The notes under the pieces: model-generated
What the model was told of the DNA's origin: nothing
Seen by the model: the letters and a program-made list of their open reading frames with translations, nothing else
The model's database searches: none
Position numbers and translations under genes: made by a program
Assembly: GCA_017893485.1 (NCBI GenBank)
Contig: CM030368.1
Span: 108,135,549-108,199,548 of the forward strand
Reading direction: 5' to 3'
Length of the DNA stretch: 64,000 bases
From: Hemerocallis citrina
Taxonomy: Eukaryota; Streptophyta; Magnoliopsida; Asparagales; Asphodelaceae
In this document: positions 44,976 to 56,430 of the stretch, one piece after another
Layout: each line of letters starts with the position of its first letter
How positions within the stretch are numbered: position 1 is the stretch's first letter

Positions 44976-45153
44976 CACTCTGGAGTAGTATCCTCACCCA
45001 GACGCATCATGGAAATTCCTGGGATACGCTCTCACCATAAACATGACACCACCCGTAGTCTTCAAACATCCCACGAGCATCGCCACTGGGACGGTACTCT
45101 GGAACAGTATCCTCACCCAGACTCGTCATGGGAATTCCTGGGATACGCTCTCG
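44976..45153 (-). repeat. Direct repeat pair in LTR G
   Basis: Two ~57-bp copies, ACTCTGGANNAGTATCCTCA to GGGATACGCTCTC, ~60 bp apart. Both contain GGAATTCC and the complementary ends GTATCC/GGATAC. The right LTR carries the same pair at 52486-52663. Confidence 0.85.
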
Positions 45154-45858
45154 CCGCTACCCATGGCCCTCATACTCAGTGTTTTTCTCTTACTTTCATC
45201 ACATCTTCACTATGCACTAGTCCTTAGTTTTATTAAAAATCATGAACAAAATTAATCTCTAGAGTTAGCCTCTCCATCAACCGGACTTATTCATTCATTT
45301 CATCTTGACCAACCTTGGTCTAATTTCATTTTATTTCATTTCTCGATGTCGGGGAGACTTAGCTACTCTATTTCAAATTTCATTTCACAATCTTCAACTC
45401 ATAAAATTTTCCATGTCGAGTTCTCAAACTCACATGTATATTCTCTTTCAATTCATGATTCCTAACTTTGTTCACAAGTCCATAATTACATAAAAATTGC
45501 ATATACTTATTAATTGTCGCATCACGATAATTTCACATTACTAAATAATGTACACACTTCATATTGTTCCACAAGTGAGGAAATAATTGCATCATAACCA
45601 CATTTCTTTTTACCAAATCCATACTTAATGTTCCAATTCACTTATTCTTTCAAATTATAATCTCATATCAATAATCAATATAAACTCATAGGTCTATTTG
45701 TGCATTTAACTACAAACCTTAGTTAAATTCATTCAAATAATACCCAAATCATTCCTATAAAATTCCTTACATTTTTCTGAGAATTACCATATTTTTTTCA
45801 TAATTTTTCGATACATAAAACTCCCAAAAAAATATTTTTTCCATCTTGCCGATAGCAA

Positions 45859-46078
45859 GATTCGAACCCAGGCACAACACCGACACAACCCAGAGCACAG
45901 GCCGCTAGGCCGGTTGCCGCTAGCGATATAGAAGGGATTTAAAGAGTATTTATTACTCTCGGCTCGGTAGGTTATAGCCTTACAAAAATTGTGAAAATGT
46001 TTTACAGCCACAGGGATTCGATCCGTTCAGCCCAGAGAAGCCAACGCACACAGTGACCGCCTGAGCTACTAGCTCAGG
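45859..46078 (-). mobile_element. Tandem tRNA-like (SINE-like) segments inside LTR G
   Basis: On the minus strand the first segment has an A-box-like TAGCTCAGGCGG (46068-46057) and a B-box-like GGATCGAATCCC (46024-46013), about 33 nt apart. The second, ~150 nt downstream, has CCTGGGTTCGAATC (45872-45859) preceded by GGCCTAGCGGCC. The first starts with a near-perfect palindrome CCTGAGCTACTAGCTCAGG (46060-46078). This resembles one or two tRNA-derived SINE heads captured by the LTR. No acceptor stem forms, so it is not a tRNA gene. Also in the other LTR at 53369-53588. Confidence 0.5.
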
Positions 46079-47168
46079 TTGTTACAGTCCATACTAAAAT
46101 CTTTTTGAATCAATTTGCCACTGTTATCAAACATACTCGATGTTCATTTAAACCTTGTTTCTTACTGCTTTTATAAAAATTACTGAAAATCTCCAGATTA
46201 ATCCCCATTCATTTAAAGTCCATACCAGTAAGGAAAAATAATTTTTTGCACTAATAAAATATATTTTTCACACACAAATCAATGAGTAATTTATTAAAAC
46301 TACTATATATTGCATTTTCGACATTGCTAAATAATTGATCTACTAATCTTTTTATTCAAAGATTTTCTTGTGACAATTTTCTGTTATTAACTCTTTATTC
46401 AACCAATACATATGTTTGTAATAGTCCATATCCATATCAACATAATGGTCTATTCATCACAACTCAACTACTAACTTTATGAGTAGTACTTTCATTAATC
46501 AATCTATGTCACAATGAAATATACTCACTTATCAATTGCATAAATCACATCTCAACCATACAAGAAATTCATTTTTTTTTTCAAAATAAAGTGTACTCTT
46601 TCTTAATAAATTCCATGTTTCAACTTTACAATTAACAAGCGTTCTTATCCATGCATCATGTCTCAAATCATACTAACAACATTCTTAAATAAATTTAATC
46701 ACCATCATAACTTCATACTAATAATCATGGAGCATTCTACACACAATTTAGTTTTAATACTAGAGCCATATACAAATTAATCACCACATTTCAATCAATT
46801 CATACACTAACTTATCAATTAAAGTGGGCTCTTATTAGTATTTTTCATGCATCTTTTGATAGTTGAAACTAGCATGGATCTATATTAGAAATATGAAATG
46901 TTTACCCACCTTGAATGGAGAGAACTAAACAAATTTAGCAACACAAGCCTTGCGAATGAAAGCACCACCTCCTAGACGAAATGCGAGCACTTCCAAGCCT
47001 CCAAGCAAAAACCGAATGCTTCCCTTGTGATAGCCGGCCACTCCTCCTTGGAACAAGCAAGCAACTCCCACACAATCTCTCTATCTTTTATAACTCACAC
47101 TATTACTACAATAAGACTATAGCTTGGAAATATAAAATAGCATATGAAAATAGCCATGAGAGGGGGGG

Positions 47169-47176
47169 TATTTATA
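47169..47176 (-). promoter_or_regulatory. Element G TATA box (3' LTR copy)
   Basis: Minus strand reads TATAAATA within AGTATAAATACCCCCCC; the copy in the 5' LTR, which would drive the element, is at 54686-54679. Confidence 0.65.
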
Positions 47177-47743
47177 CTAGAGAATAGGTGAAATGGAGGG
47201 CCAAGATTGATTAGGTGGTTGAAAGATGAAGGGCCTAGATTAAAGTAGGAGTTATAAAAACTACCCACATCCACAAAACTACCTCCATGAACACCATGAT
47301 CAATTTCAAAATTCCCTCCAAAAGAGAAGCAATCCGGCCTCATAAAGAGTGTGCATTGCACGTGTACGTGTAGTGCACGTGCATGCAACTAGGCCAAAAT
47401 TTGTACATTTTAATTTTGTATAAAAATAATTTAGTTAAAAAAAGTCTTCTACATGACAAGTTTAATTAAAAGAGATTAATCCATGGGCTTTCTTTTTGGG
47501 CCAAAAATAGTTTATTAAAATAATTAAACTAAAATACATTTGGGCTTTTAAGAAAAGGGCTTTTTCATTAAATTAAAATAAGGCTTTCTATTTGCTTTAA
47601 AAAAAGGCTTTTTGTACAAAATAATGTGAGAAAATATTTAAATATTTATACACATCAATAAAATAATCCAAACAAAATATTGCACGTGCACACTACGTGC
47701 AAAATAAATAATTTTTCATTAATTGAAAAATCAGGGTATTACA

Positions 47744-47758
47744 GCACTCCCTCCTTAG
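47744..47758 (-). other. Element G polypurine tract
   Basis: Minus strand AAGGAGGGAGTGC abuts the 3' LTR. Confidence 0.8.
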
Positions 47759-47850
47759 AATAGTTCCGTCCCCGGAACTACAATCAAGAGCGAGAAACAA
47801 AATACAATACACACAACAAGCAAGAACAAAAAGGGACAAAAAAAATACAA

Positions 47851-49170
47851 TCAAGCAAAAAGCTCAGGATAGTCCTTCAACATCCTCTCCTCAGATTCCC
47901 AAGTAGCCTCTTCACCCAAGTAGTTTCTCCAGACTACCTTGACCATCGGTATCGTCTTATTCCTCAAGACTTTCTCTCGACAATCAACAATCTCAACAGG
48001 AGACTCGATGTAATTCAGATCTAACTGCAAACCTTCCGGCACTTCAGGCAAATGATGACTCGGGTCTGGAATATAACCTCTCAGCATAGACACATGAAAG
48101 ACATTGTGCACCTGAGACAACTCTTCCGGTAATTCAAGTCGGTAAGCAGTTTTCCCGATCCTTTTCAATATCTTATACGGGCCTATAAACCTCGGGGCTA
48201 ACTTCCCGCCTTTGCCAAAACGAACCACACCTTTACTGGGCGATACCTTCAGGAAGACGAAGTCACCAACCTCAAACTCAAGGTCCCTTCTCCGGTTGTC
48301 TGCATAGCTTTTCTGCCTGCTCTGAGCTTCCACCAACCTTTTCCTGATCAGATAAATCTTCTCAGAAGTTAGCTGTACAAGCTCAGGACCAAACAACTGA
48401 CGCTCCCCTACTTCATACCAACAAACAGGAGTCCTGCACTTCCTGCCATACAGAGCTTCGTACGGTGCCATCCCGATGCTAGCCTGAAAACTATTGTTGT
48501 AGGCAAATTCTACCAAAGGTAAATGCCTTTTCCAACTGCCTCCGAAGTCTAGTATACAACACCGAAGCATATCCTCAAGAATACGGTTGACTCTCTCGGT
48601 CTTTTCATCGGTTTGTGGATGAAAAGCAGTGCTGAAATCTATCTTGGTCCCTAAAGCTATCTGAAGACTCCTCCAGAAATGCAAAGTAAACCGCGCATCT
48701 CGATCAGACACAATAGTTGAAGGAACGCCATGAAGTCTGACAATCTCACCAACATACATCTCAGCCAACTTGTCCATCGAAGCAGTGAGTTTCATCAGCA
48801 AAAAGTGAGCGGACTTGGTAAGTCGATCGACTATAACCCAAATTGCATCATTGCCTTTAGAAATCTTAGGCAATCCCGTGATGAAATCCATACTGATGTT
48901 ATCCCACTTCCATTCCGGAATAGGTAACGGCTGTAATAGACCTCCGGGTCTCTGATTTTCGGTTTTGACTTGCTGACAAACCTCACACTTCGCGACAAAT
49001 TCAGCCACATCCTGCTTCAAACCTGACCACCAGAAATGTTGTTTGATGTCTTTGTACATCTTAGTACTCCCAGGATGTACCGACAAAAGAGTAGCATGCG
49101 CCTCCTGAAGAATACTCTCCTTCAGGTCCGCCTGATTTGGAACGCACAGCCTATCTCCGAACCACAGCAC
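47851..49170 (-). CDS. Element G integrase with chromodomain-like tail
   Basis: Uninterrupted frame of 439 codons. It begins in the linker; the zinc domain shows [17 protein letters not shown] and CEVCQQVK; the catalytic core has Asp in SMDFITGLP, Asp in VSDRDARF and Glu in [12 protein letters not shown]. Post-core regions [18 protein letters not shown] and [12 protein letters not shown] follow, and the tail [14 protein letters not shown] with VWRNY and ATWESEE is the chromodomain-like end. One oddity is a Glu where the family has Gly in the HPQTD block. The first Met is not a true start: this is the C-terminal part of a polyprotein separated by a frameshift near 49150. Confidence 0.9.
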   Translation of the reverse strand: MLWFGDRLCVPNQADLKESILQEAHATLLSVHPGSTKMYKDIKQHFWWSGLKQDVAEFVAKCEVCQQVKTENQRPGGLLQPLPIPEWKWDNISMDFITGLPKISKGNDAIWVIVDRLTKSAHFLLMKLTASMDKLAEMYVGEIVRLHGVPSTIVSDRDARFTLHFWRSLQIALGTKIDFSTAFHPQTDEKTERVNRILEDMLRCCILDFGGSWKRHLPLVEFAYNNSFQASIGMAPYEALYGRKCRTPVCWYEVGERQLFGPELVQLTSEKIYLIRKRLVEAQSRQKSYADNRRRDLEFEVGDFVFLKVSPSKGVVRFGKGGKLAPRFIGPYKILKRIGKTAYRLELPEELSQVHNVFHVSMLRGYIPDPSHHLPEVPEGLQLDLNYIESPVEIVDCREKVLRNKTIPMVKVVWRNYLGEEATWESEERMLKDYPELFA

Positions 49171-49766
49171 TCCATCCTAATTTGAAATCCGGGCAACCTG
49201 CCAGCACCAACCTGCCCCTTCATCTCCAAGATATCAGCATCAACTTCCTGACTTGCAATGTTCCTTGCATTCAGAGTAGGCTGAAGCCTCAACTGAGCCA
49301 AAGATGCTCCCAATCCTTGCAAGACAACTTCAATACCTGCTCGATCCAACTCCTCAATCAGATGCCTCTGAGTTGTAATCAAACTGGCCAGACTGCTCTT
49401 GCGACTAAGTGCATCGGCAACAACATTAGCCTTTCCAGGATGATACTTGATCTCAGGTCGCATGTCCTCAAGCACTTCCAACCATCTCCGCTGCCTCAGA
49501 TTGAGATCCCTCTGCTGATATATATACTTCAAGCTCTTGTGATCCGTGTACATGTTCAACTTCTCACCGTACACGTAGTGCCTCCATTGCTTCAGAGCAA
49601 AGATAATCGCAGCCAACTCCAGATCATGAGTCGGGTAATTCTTCTCATGCGGTCGTAGTTGCCTAGACCCATAAGCGATTACTCTTCCCTCTTGCATTAA
49701 GACACAACCAAGCCCCCGATGTGAAGCATCGCTATAAACATCATACTCAACACCAGCTCTAGGCAA
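49122..49766 (-). pseudogene. Element G RNase H
   Basis: RNase H domain with [32 protein letters not shown] and VVADALSRK, all acidic residues kept. A stop at about 49767 separates it from RT and the frame leaves the integrase frame near 49150-49200. After RNase H comes the family linker ([15 protein letters not shown]). Confidence 0.88.
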
Positions 49767-49769
49767 AGC

Positions 49770-50570
49770 CTAAATAGGTGCAGTAGTCAGTCTATCTTTC
49801 AACTCCTGAAAACTCGCCTCACATTGCTCAGTCCACTTGAAGCTCACATTCTTCTTGGTCAGTCCAGTAAGCGGTACAGCTATCTGAGCATAACCTTGAA
49901 TGAATCTCCTGTAGTATCCAGTCATCCCAAGGAAACTTCTGACTTCCTTCACTGTAGTAGGCCTTGCCCAATCTCTCACTGCCTCTATCTTCTGAGGGTC
50001 AGTTGCCACTCCCTCCTTAGAAAGGATGTGACCTAGGAATGCCACTTCAGATTTCCAGAAATCACACTTGGATAACTTGGCATACAACTTCTGCAAAACT
50101 GCTGCCAGATGCTCAGTGTGCTCCTCCTCAGACTTGGAGTACACAAGGATATTGTCGATAAACACCACGACGAAAGAATCAATAAACGGCCTCAGAACTC
50201 TGTTCATCAAGTCCATGAAGATTGCGGGTGCATTCGTCACTCCGAATGGCATAACTAAGAATTCGTAATGCCCATGCCGAGTTCTAAACGCAGTTTTGTG
50301 CACATCTTCAGCTTTCACTCGAACTTGGTGGTAACCTGATCGAAGATCTATTTTGGAGAATATAGCTGCTCCTTGTAGACGATCGAACAAATCATCAATT
50401 CGTGGAATCGGATACTTATTCTGAACAGTGACCTTATTCAGCTCCCGGTAATCGATACACATTCTCATCGATCCATCCTTCTTCTTTACCAAAAACACTG
50501 GTGCTCCCCAAGGTGACGCACTAGGTTGAATAAAGCCTTTTCCCAACAGTTCCTCAATCTGCCGTTTCAC
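49770..50570 (-). pseudogene. Element G reverse transcriptase, active site altered
   Basis: RT with [39 protein letters not shown] and [21 protein letters not shown] all intact, but the active site reads FIDNILVYS: the second Asp codon (50151-50153) is AAT. RT with this change is expected to be inactive. In-frame stops bound the domain at 50571-50576 and 49767-49769. The same Asp-to-Asn change is present in element B. Confidence 0.9.
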
Positions 50571-50576
50571 CTCATC

Positions 50577-51128
50577 CTATTCCACTGGAGCCATCCTATA
50601 CGGTGCCTTAGAAATGGGTGCACTTCCCAGTTGAACAGTGATGCTGAACTCTACATCACGATACGGAGGTAACCCAGGAAAATCTTCCAAGAACACAGTC
50701 GGATAGTCCCGAACCACAGGAATCCCTTGCACTTCCACAGGAGTCTCTTCCTTGCGAATAGTTGCCACCAGCTTAGAACACTTCTTCTTCCCTTGGAACG
50801 TGACTTCAGGTCCACCTGGAGCCTTCACTGTCACCGTCTTGGTCTTACACTCGATGCTTGCACTGTACACCGACATCCAATCAATGCCAATGATAACATC
50901 GACTCCCAAGATAGTCAGCTCGATCAGATCAATGCCAAAGATTCGATCTCCAATCACAATCTCGCAATCAGCGTAATACCGATCAGTGGTCAAAGTTTCC
51001 CCTGACGGAGTAGCTACTGCTAAGATCTTGCCTGGAAAAATCTTCGGTTCAACTCCCAACACTTTAGCAAATCTAGGGGACACAAATGTATGAGAGGATC
51101 TAGTATCGAACAATACAACAACTTTCAT
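50577..51128 (-). pseudogene. Element G aspartic protease, active site altered
   Basis: Protease and the tether to RT: FDTRSSHTFVSPRF, then LGVDVIIGIDWM, then the RDYPTVFLEDFPGLPP tether. The catalytic triad D-T-G reads D-T-R (codon AGA at 51101-51099), a G-to-A change. A TAG separates it from RT in the same frame. Upstream there is no zinc knuckle or capsid. Confidence 0.88.
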
Positions 51129-51278
51129 TCCATATTCTGATGTAAAAGGTCCATCAAATTCGAAGTATAAGACAAGAATTTAAACCAACTTGCATTTCAT
51201 TGAATTCCAAAGTTTATACATTCGAATTTAAAAAACATTTTTAACATCAGAACGGAAAGAAATAGAAGCTACAACAAT

Positions 51279-51704
51279 CTAACTCCTACGGGTCCTCTTC
51301 GCTGCTCGAAGTTCTTCCCGCAGTTCTTCAACTTCATCCTTCAACACGTCAGTCAGGTTCTTCCTCTTCTCGAGTTCCCAAACCCGATGACTGAGAACAG
51401 AATAGTCGTCCTTCCGCTTCGCCAGTTGAGCCTCCAAAACTCCAACTCTCTCCTTCAGGGTTTCTACTTGCCTCTGAAGAGAAGTCACAAGACCACTTGG
51501 AACTGGTACTTCTTCTTCGTCAGAAGAAGAGTCATCAGATGAATCCGGAGGTGGGGTGATCTCTCGGGATTCAGGCCATTCTTCACCGTCAGAATCTGCT
51601 TGCCCAGGATATTACTCGTCCTCGGAATCTACCTGTCCAGGATGGTACTTTTCCTCAATGATATGCCAGTCGTCGTCTCCAGCAGGGTCGAAGTGATCAG
51701 CCAT
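51279..51704 (-). pseudogene. Element G small acidic coiled-coil ORF in the gag position
   Basis: From ATG at 51704 a frame of 141 codons runs to a stop at 51279, broken once by TAA at 51614-51612. The N-terminal half is very acidic (DPAGDDDW, DSEDE, then DSSDDSSSDEEE) and contains a duplicated YHPGQVDSEDE / YPGQADSDGEE unit, with the stop at the start of the second. The C-terminal half is a heptad-type coiled coil (LQRQVETLKERVGVLEAQL onward) ending in basic KRTRRS. I do not recognise a family. It occupies the place of gag, between PBS and protease, but has no capsid or zinc-knuckle motif. It could be a gag N-terminal remnant or an accessory ORF. Confidence 0.65.
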
Positions 51705-51857
51705 CTTAGAAATAGAGAGGAAGAAGCATAAATCATAGAGCAACACAAATGTAAGTCACTTACATTTAAATCTCTAGACTCAAACACACACTCTAATGTC
51801 CACTTCTAGGGTGTCGTTCCCTATAAATTTGTACAAGTGTGAAAGCATAGAAAGCGT

Positions 51858-51870
51858 GGCTCTGATACCA
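51858..51870 (-). other. Element G primer-binding site
   Basis: Minus strand TGGTATCAGAGCC, 3 nt inside the 5' LTR edge (51874). Confidence 0.92.
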
Positions 51871-51873
51871 CTC

Positions 51874-54800
51874 TGTAACGCCCTGAATCCCAAATACACT
51901 GAATTCGAGATGTTCTACAGGATCTTTTCACTTTCTTTAGTACAATTTTACAGGGAAATTAAAACTTTTCATCATACATCAGAGATTACATCATAATTAC
52001 ATCTTTCTTTTGCACAGCGGAAGTAAAATACAACAATTAAATACAAGTACAACAGCATGATATAATCTTTAAGCATCCATTCCTCTTTAATCTTTAACAT
52101 GACATTTACCTGCATATAAGACTGTGGGTACGTCAGTTTATTCAACCGACGAACATTATACACGGCCATCCTCTCTATGCCGGAAATAGTATAACTCAAC
52201 TTTTCATATTTAACAAACACAAACTTGTCACATTCAAACTAAAGAGACTACCCTATTGATGTCGTGTTGTGACTGTGCACTTAATCCTTAATGCATTTAT
52301 TTATGTTACATGACACTAATGCGCACTTGTTCAGATTCTATGCATCCCATACTACATAGGTCCGAGGGCAAGCCCTTATTCGTTCTTCATCTTTATAGGG
52401 TTCAATCCCCCGTTATGATTTAATCTACTACTGTAATTACGGTAAGTATCCTAGATGTTATCTGACCTACGAACTCATGTCTAGGCACTCTGGAGTAGTA
52501 TCCTCACCCAGACGCATCATGGGAATTCCTGGGATACGCTCTCACCATAAACATGACACCACCCGTAGTCTTTAAACATCCCACGAGCGTCGCCACTGGG
52601 ACGGTACTCTGGAACAGTATCCTTACCCAGACTCGTCATGGGAATTCCTGGGATACGCTCTCGCCGCTACCCATGGCCCTCATACTCAGTGTTTTTCTCT
52701 TACTTTCATCACATCTTCACTATGCACTAGTCCTTAGTTTTATTAAAAATCATGAACAAAATTAATCTCTAGAGTTAGCCTCTCCATCAACCGGACTTAT
52801 TCATTCATTTCATCTTGACCAACCTTGGTCTAATTTCATTTTATTTCATTAATCGATGCCGGGGAGACTTAGCTACTCTATTTCAAATTTCATTTCACAA
52901 TCTTCAACTCATAAAATTTTCCATGTCGAGTTCTCAAACTCACATGTATATTCTCTTTCAATTCATGATTCCTAACTTTGTTCACAAGTCCATAATTACA
53001 TAAAAATTGCATATACTTATTAATTGTCGCATCACGATAATTTCACATTACTAAATAATGTACACACTTCATATTGTTCCACAAGTGAGGAAATAATTGC
53101 ATCATAACCACATTTCTTTTTACCAAATCCATACTTAATGTTCCAATTCACTTATTCTTTCAAATTATAATCTCATATCAATAATCAATATAAACTCATA
53201 GGTCTATTTGTGCATTTAACTACAAACCTTAGTTAAATTCATTCAAATAATACCCAAATCATTCCTATAAAATTCCTTACATTTTTCTGAGAATTACCAT
53301 ATTTTTTTCATAATTTTTCGATACATAAAACTCCCAAAAAAATATTTTTTCCATCTTGCCGATAGCAAGATTCGAACCCAGGCACAACACCGACACAACC
53401 CAGAGCATAGGCCGCTAGGCCGGTTGCCGCTAGCGATATAGAAGGGATTTAAAGAGTATTTATTACTCTCGGCTCGGTAGGTTATAGCCTTACAAAAATT
53501 GTGAAAATGTTTTACAGCCACAGGGATTCGATCCGTTCAGCCCAGAGAAGCCAACGCACACAGTGACCGCCTGAGCTACTAGCTCAGGTTGTTACAGTCC
53601 ATACTAAAATCTTTTTGAATCAATTTGCCACTGTTATCAAACATACTCGATGTTCATTTAAACCTTGTTTCTTATTGCTTTTATAAAAATTACTGAAAAT
53701 CTCCAGATTAATCCCCATTCATTTAAAGTCCATACCAGTAAGGAAAAATAATTTTTTGCACTAATAAAATATATTTTTCACACACAAATCAATGAGTCAT
53801 TTATTAAAACTACTATATATTGCATTTTCGACATTGCTAAATAATTGATCTACTAATCTTTTTATTCAAAGATTTTCTTGTGACAATTTACTGTTATTAA
53901 CTCTTTATTCAACCAATACATATATTTGTAATAGTCCATATCCATATCAACATAAAGGTCTATTCATCACAACTCAACTACTAACTTTATGAGTAGTACT
54001 TTCATTAATCAATCTATGTCACAATGAAATATACTCACTTATCAATTGCATAAATCACATCTCAACCATACAAGAAATTCATTTTTTTTTCAAAATAAAG
54101 TGTACTCTTTCTTAATAAATTCCATGTTTCAACTTTACAATTAACAAGCGTTCTTATCCATGCATCATGTCTCAAATCATACTAACAACATTCTTAAATA
54201 AATTTAATCACCATCATAACTTCATACTAATAATCATGGAGCATTCTACACACAATTTAGTTTTAATACAAGAGCCATATACAAATTAATCACCACATTT
54301 TAATCAATTCATACACTAACTTATCAATTAAAGTGGGCTCTTATTAGTATTTTTCATGCATCATTTGATAGTTGAAACTAGCATGGATCTATATTAGAAA
54401 TATGAAATGTTTACCTACCTTGAATGGAGAGAACTAAACAAATTTAGCAACACAAGCCTTGCGAATGAAAGCACCACCTCCTAGACGAAATGCGAGCACT
54501 TCCAAGCCTCCAAGCAAAAACCGAATGCTTCCCTTGTGATAGCCGGCCACTCCTCCTTGGAACAAGCAAGCAACTCCCACACAATCTCTCTATCTTTTAT
54601 AACTCACACTATTACTACAATAAGACTATAGCTTGGAAATATAAAATAGCATATGAAAATAGCCTATGAGAGGGGGGGTATTTATACTAGAGAATAGGTG
54701 AAATGGAGGGCCAAGATTGATTAGGTGGTTGAAAGATGAAGGGCCTAGATTAAAGTAGGAGTTATAAAAACTACCCACATCCACAAAACTACCTCCATGA

Positions 54801-55253
54801 ACACCATGATCAATTTCAAAATTCCCTCCAAAAGAAAAGCAATCCGGCCTCATAAAGAGTGTGCATTGCACGTGTACGTGTAGTGCACGTGCATGCAACT
54901 AGGCCAAAATTTGTACATTTTAATTTTGTATAAAAATAATTTAGTTAAAAAAAGTCTTCTACATGACAAGTTTAATTAAAAGAGATTAATCCATGGGCTT
55001 TCTTTTTGGGCCAAAAATAGTTTATTAAAATAATTAAACTAAAATACATTTGGGCTTTTAAGAAAAGGGCTTTTTCATTAAATTAAAATAAGGCTTTCTA
55101 TTTGCTTTAAAAAAAGGCTTTTTGTACAAAATAATGTGAGAAAATATTTAAATATTTATACACATCAATAAAATAATCCAAACAAAATATTGCACGTGCA
55201 CACTACGTGCAAAATAAATAATTTTTCATTAATTGAAAAATCAGGGTATTACA
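51874..55253 (-). mobile_element. Element G 5' LTR
   Basis: 3,380 bp, nearly identical to 44364-47743, with the same direct repeats (52486-52663), tRNA-like segments (53369-53588) and TATA box (54686-54679). On the minus strand its end reads GGGCGTTACA where the 3' LTR ends GGGGCATTACA. Confidence 0.95.
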
Positions 55254-55258
55254 CACTT
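55254..55258. other. TSD of element G (right)
   Basis: CACTT, matching 44359-44363. Confidence 0.95.
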
Positions 55259-55561
55259 AGATACAAATAATGATATCCTCCCCATCGGAGTCACTGCTAT
55301 TATTTGTAGGACCAGAGCAAGACCAACAGATTAATTTTATTTGTCATAAAGTTGTGTTGACATGATAGTAAAATTAATAGGAAAAACCTACTTGAACAAA
55401 TATTGAATTTGTATACGTCCACACTATCGTGGCATGCTAAATTCATGGTGTTTAAGGTGTTGGTGAATTTTTTTTATTGTTTTGAGGGAATCAATATTTA
55501 ATTAATTCAAAAAGTTTTGCCCTACATAATTTTTTTTTATGTGATTCACAGGATTTCAAAA
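55259..55561 (+). other. Element J leader, second part
   Basis: AT-rich leader continuing after G up to the gag start. It ends with a T-run and ATTCACAGGATTTCAAAA before ATG; the T-rich CACAG looks like a splice acceptor, but no donor is assigned. Confidence 0.65.
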
Positions 55562-56430
55562 ATGGGTTCTTTCAGTCCACTTATGGTGATTCTTAAAGAA
55601 AACAAACTTACTGGACCTAATTATATTGACTGGAAACGTAACTTGGATATTGTCTTAACTGCTGAAGAGTACAAATTTGTACTCAATGAAGTATGCCCAC
55701 CTAAGCCTGATGCTAACTCTGATGAAGAGGTCAAAGAGGCTTATAAGAAGTGGAATAAGGCAGATGAGATGGCGCGGTGTTACATTTTGGCATCTATGTC
55801 AAATGTACTGCAGCATCAGCATCAGGCCATGCCCACAGCTTATGATATGATGTACAACCTTAAGGAACTCTTCGGACATCAGAGTAGAGCAGCTAGGCAA
55901 TTTGCTATGAAGAGTTTGATGAATGCATCTATGGCTGAGGGGACACCAGTAAGGGATCATGTTCTCAAGATGATGGGTCATCTAAATGAGATGGAGATCC
56001 TTGGTGTTGAAATCGATGGGGAAACCCAGGTCGATATCATTCTCGGGACTCTGCTAAAAGTTTTGACTCGTTTTGCCTTAATTACAACATGAACAAAAGG
56101 TTGTATAGTTTGGCAGAACTTGCAAAAGAACTACAGGATGTTGAAGCTCTCTTCAAGCAGAATGCCCATGTTTATGTGACTGAAAAGGACTCTACTTCTA
56201 AGCCGAAAGGTGGTAAGAAGAAGAAAGTTCAGAAACAAGTAAACTCAGCAAAGAAGGGCATGGGACCTCAAGGCGCTGTGAAAAAGCCGAAAGGCAAGTG
56301 TTTCAAGTGCAAAGGGTCAGGACATTGGAAGACTGACTGTCCACTTCTCAAACAAAAGAACAAAGAAGGTATATCTCATTTACTAGTTGTTGAAACATGT
56401 TTAGCGGTGTTATCTACCGGCACCTGGTGT
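55562..56430 (+). pseudogene. Element J gag
   Basis: Copia gag. The start is ATG at 55562 (MGSFSPLMVILKENKLTGPN); the upstream in-frame codons belong to the leader. The capsid region is DWKRNLDIVL, then LFGHQSRAARQFAMKSLMNA. A frameshift between about 56050 and 56090 breaks the frame, which continues as LAELAKELQDVEALFKQ. One CCHC zinc knuckle, CFKCKGSGHWKTDC, lies at 56299-56340, preceded by a Lys-rich stretch. Gag forms the particle and packages RNA. Confidence 0.9.

Larger units (their letters stand above)
44364..47743 (-). mobile_element. Element G 3' LTR
   Basis: Minus strand TGTAATACCCTG...GGGGCATTACA. A TATA box TATAAATA (minus) is at 47176-47169. It contains a 57-bp direct duplication (44976-45033 and 45095-45153), each with GGAATTCC, and two tRNA-like segments (45859-45925, 46013-46078). 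Confidence 0.95.
44364..55253 (-). mobile_element. Element G: young gag-less Ty3/gypsy element
   Basis: 10,890 bp on the minus strand: 5' LTR 55253-51874, PBS, coiled-coil ORF, protease, RT, RNase H, integrase with chromodomain-like tail, PPT, 3' LTR 47743-44364. TSD CACTT on both sides. Both LTRs are 3,380 bp; by eye I noted about 25 differences, under 1 percent, so this is the most recent datable insertion here. Despite its youth it has stops between protease and RT and between RT and RNase H, a frameshift before integrase and no gag, so it must have been mobilised with proteins from other elements or decayed very fast. Confidence 0.95.

Noticed and set aside
46013..46078. A tRNA gene on the minus strand in LTR G
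   Set aside because: A- and B-box-like motifs are present but no acceptor stem or anticodon arm forms.
47851..49170. The 439-codon minus-strand frame as a host gene
   Set aside because: It is the integrase part of G's polyprotein, between RNase H and the PPT, and its first Met is internal.
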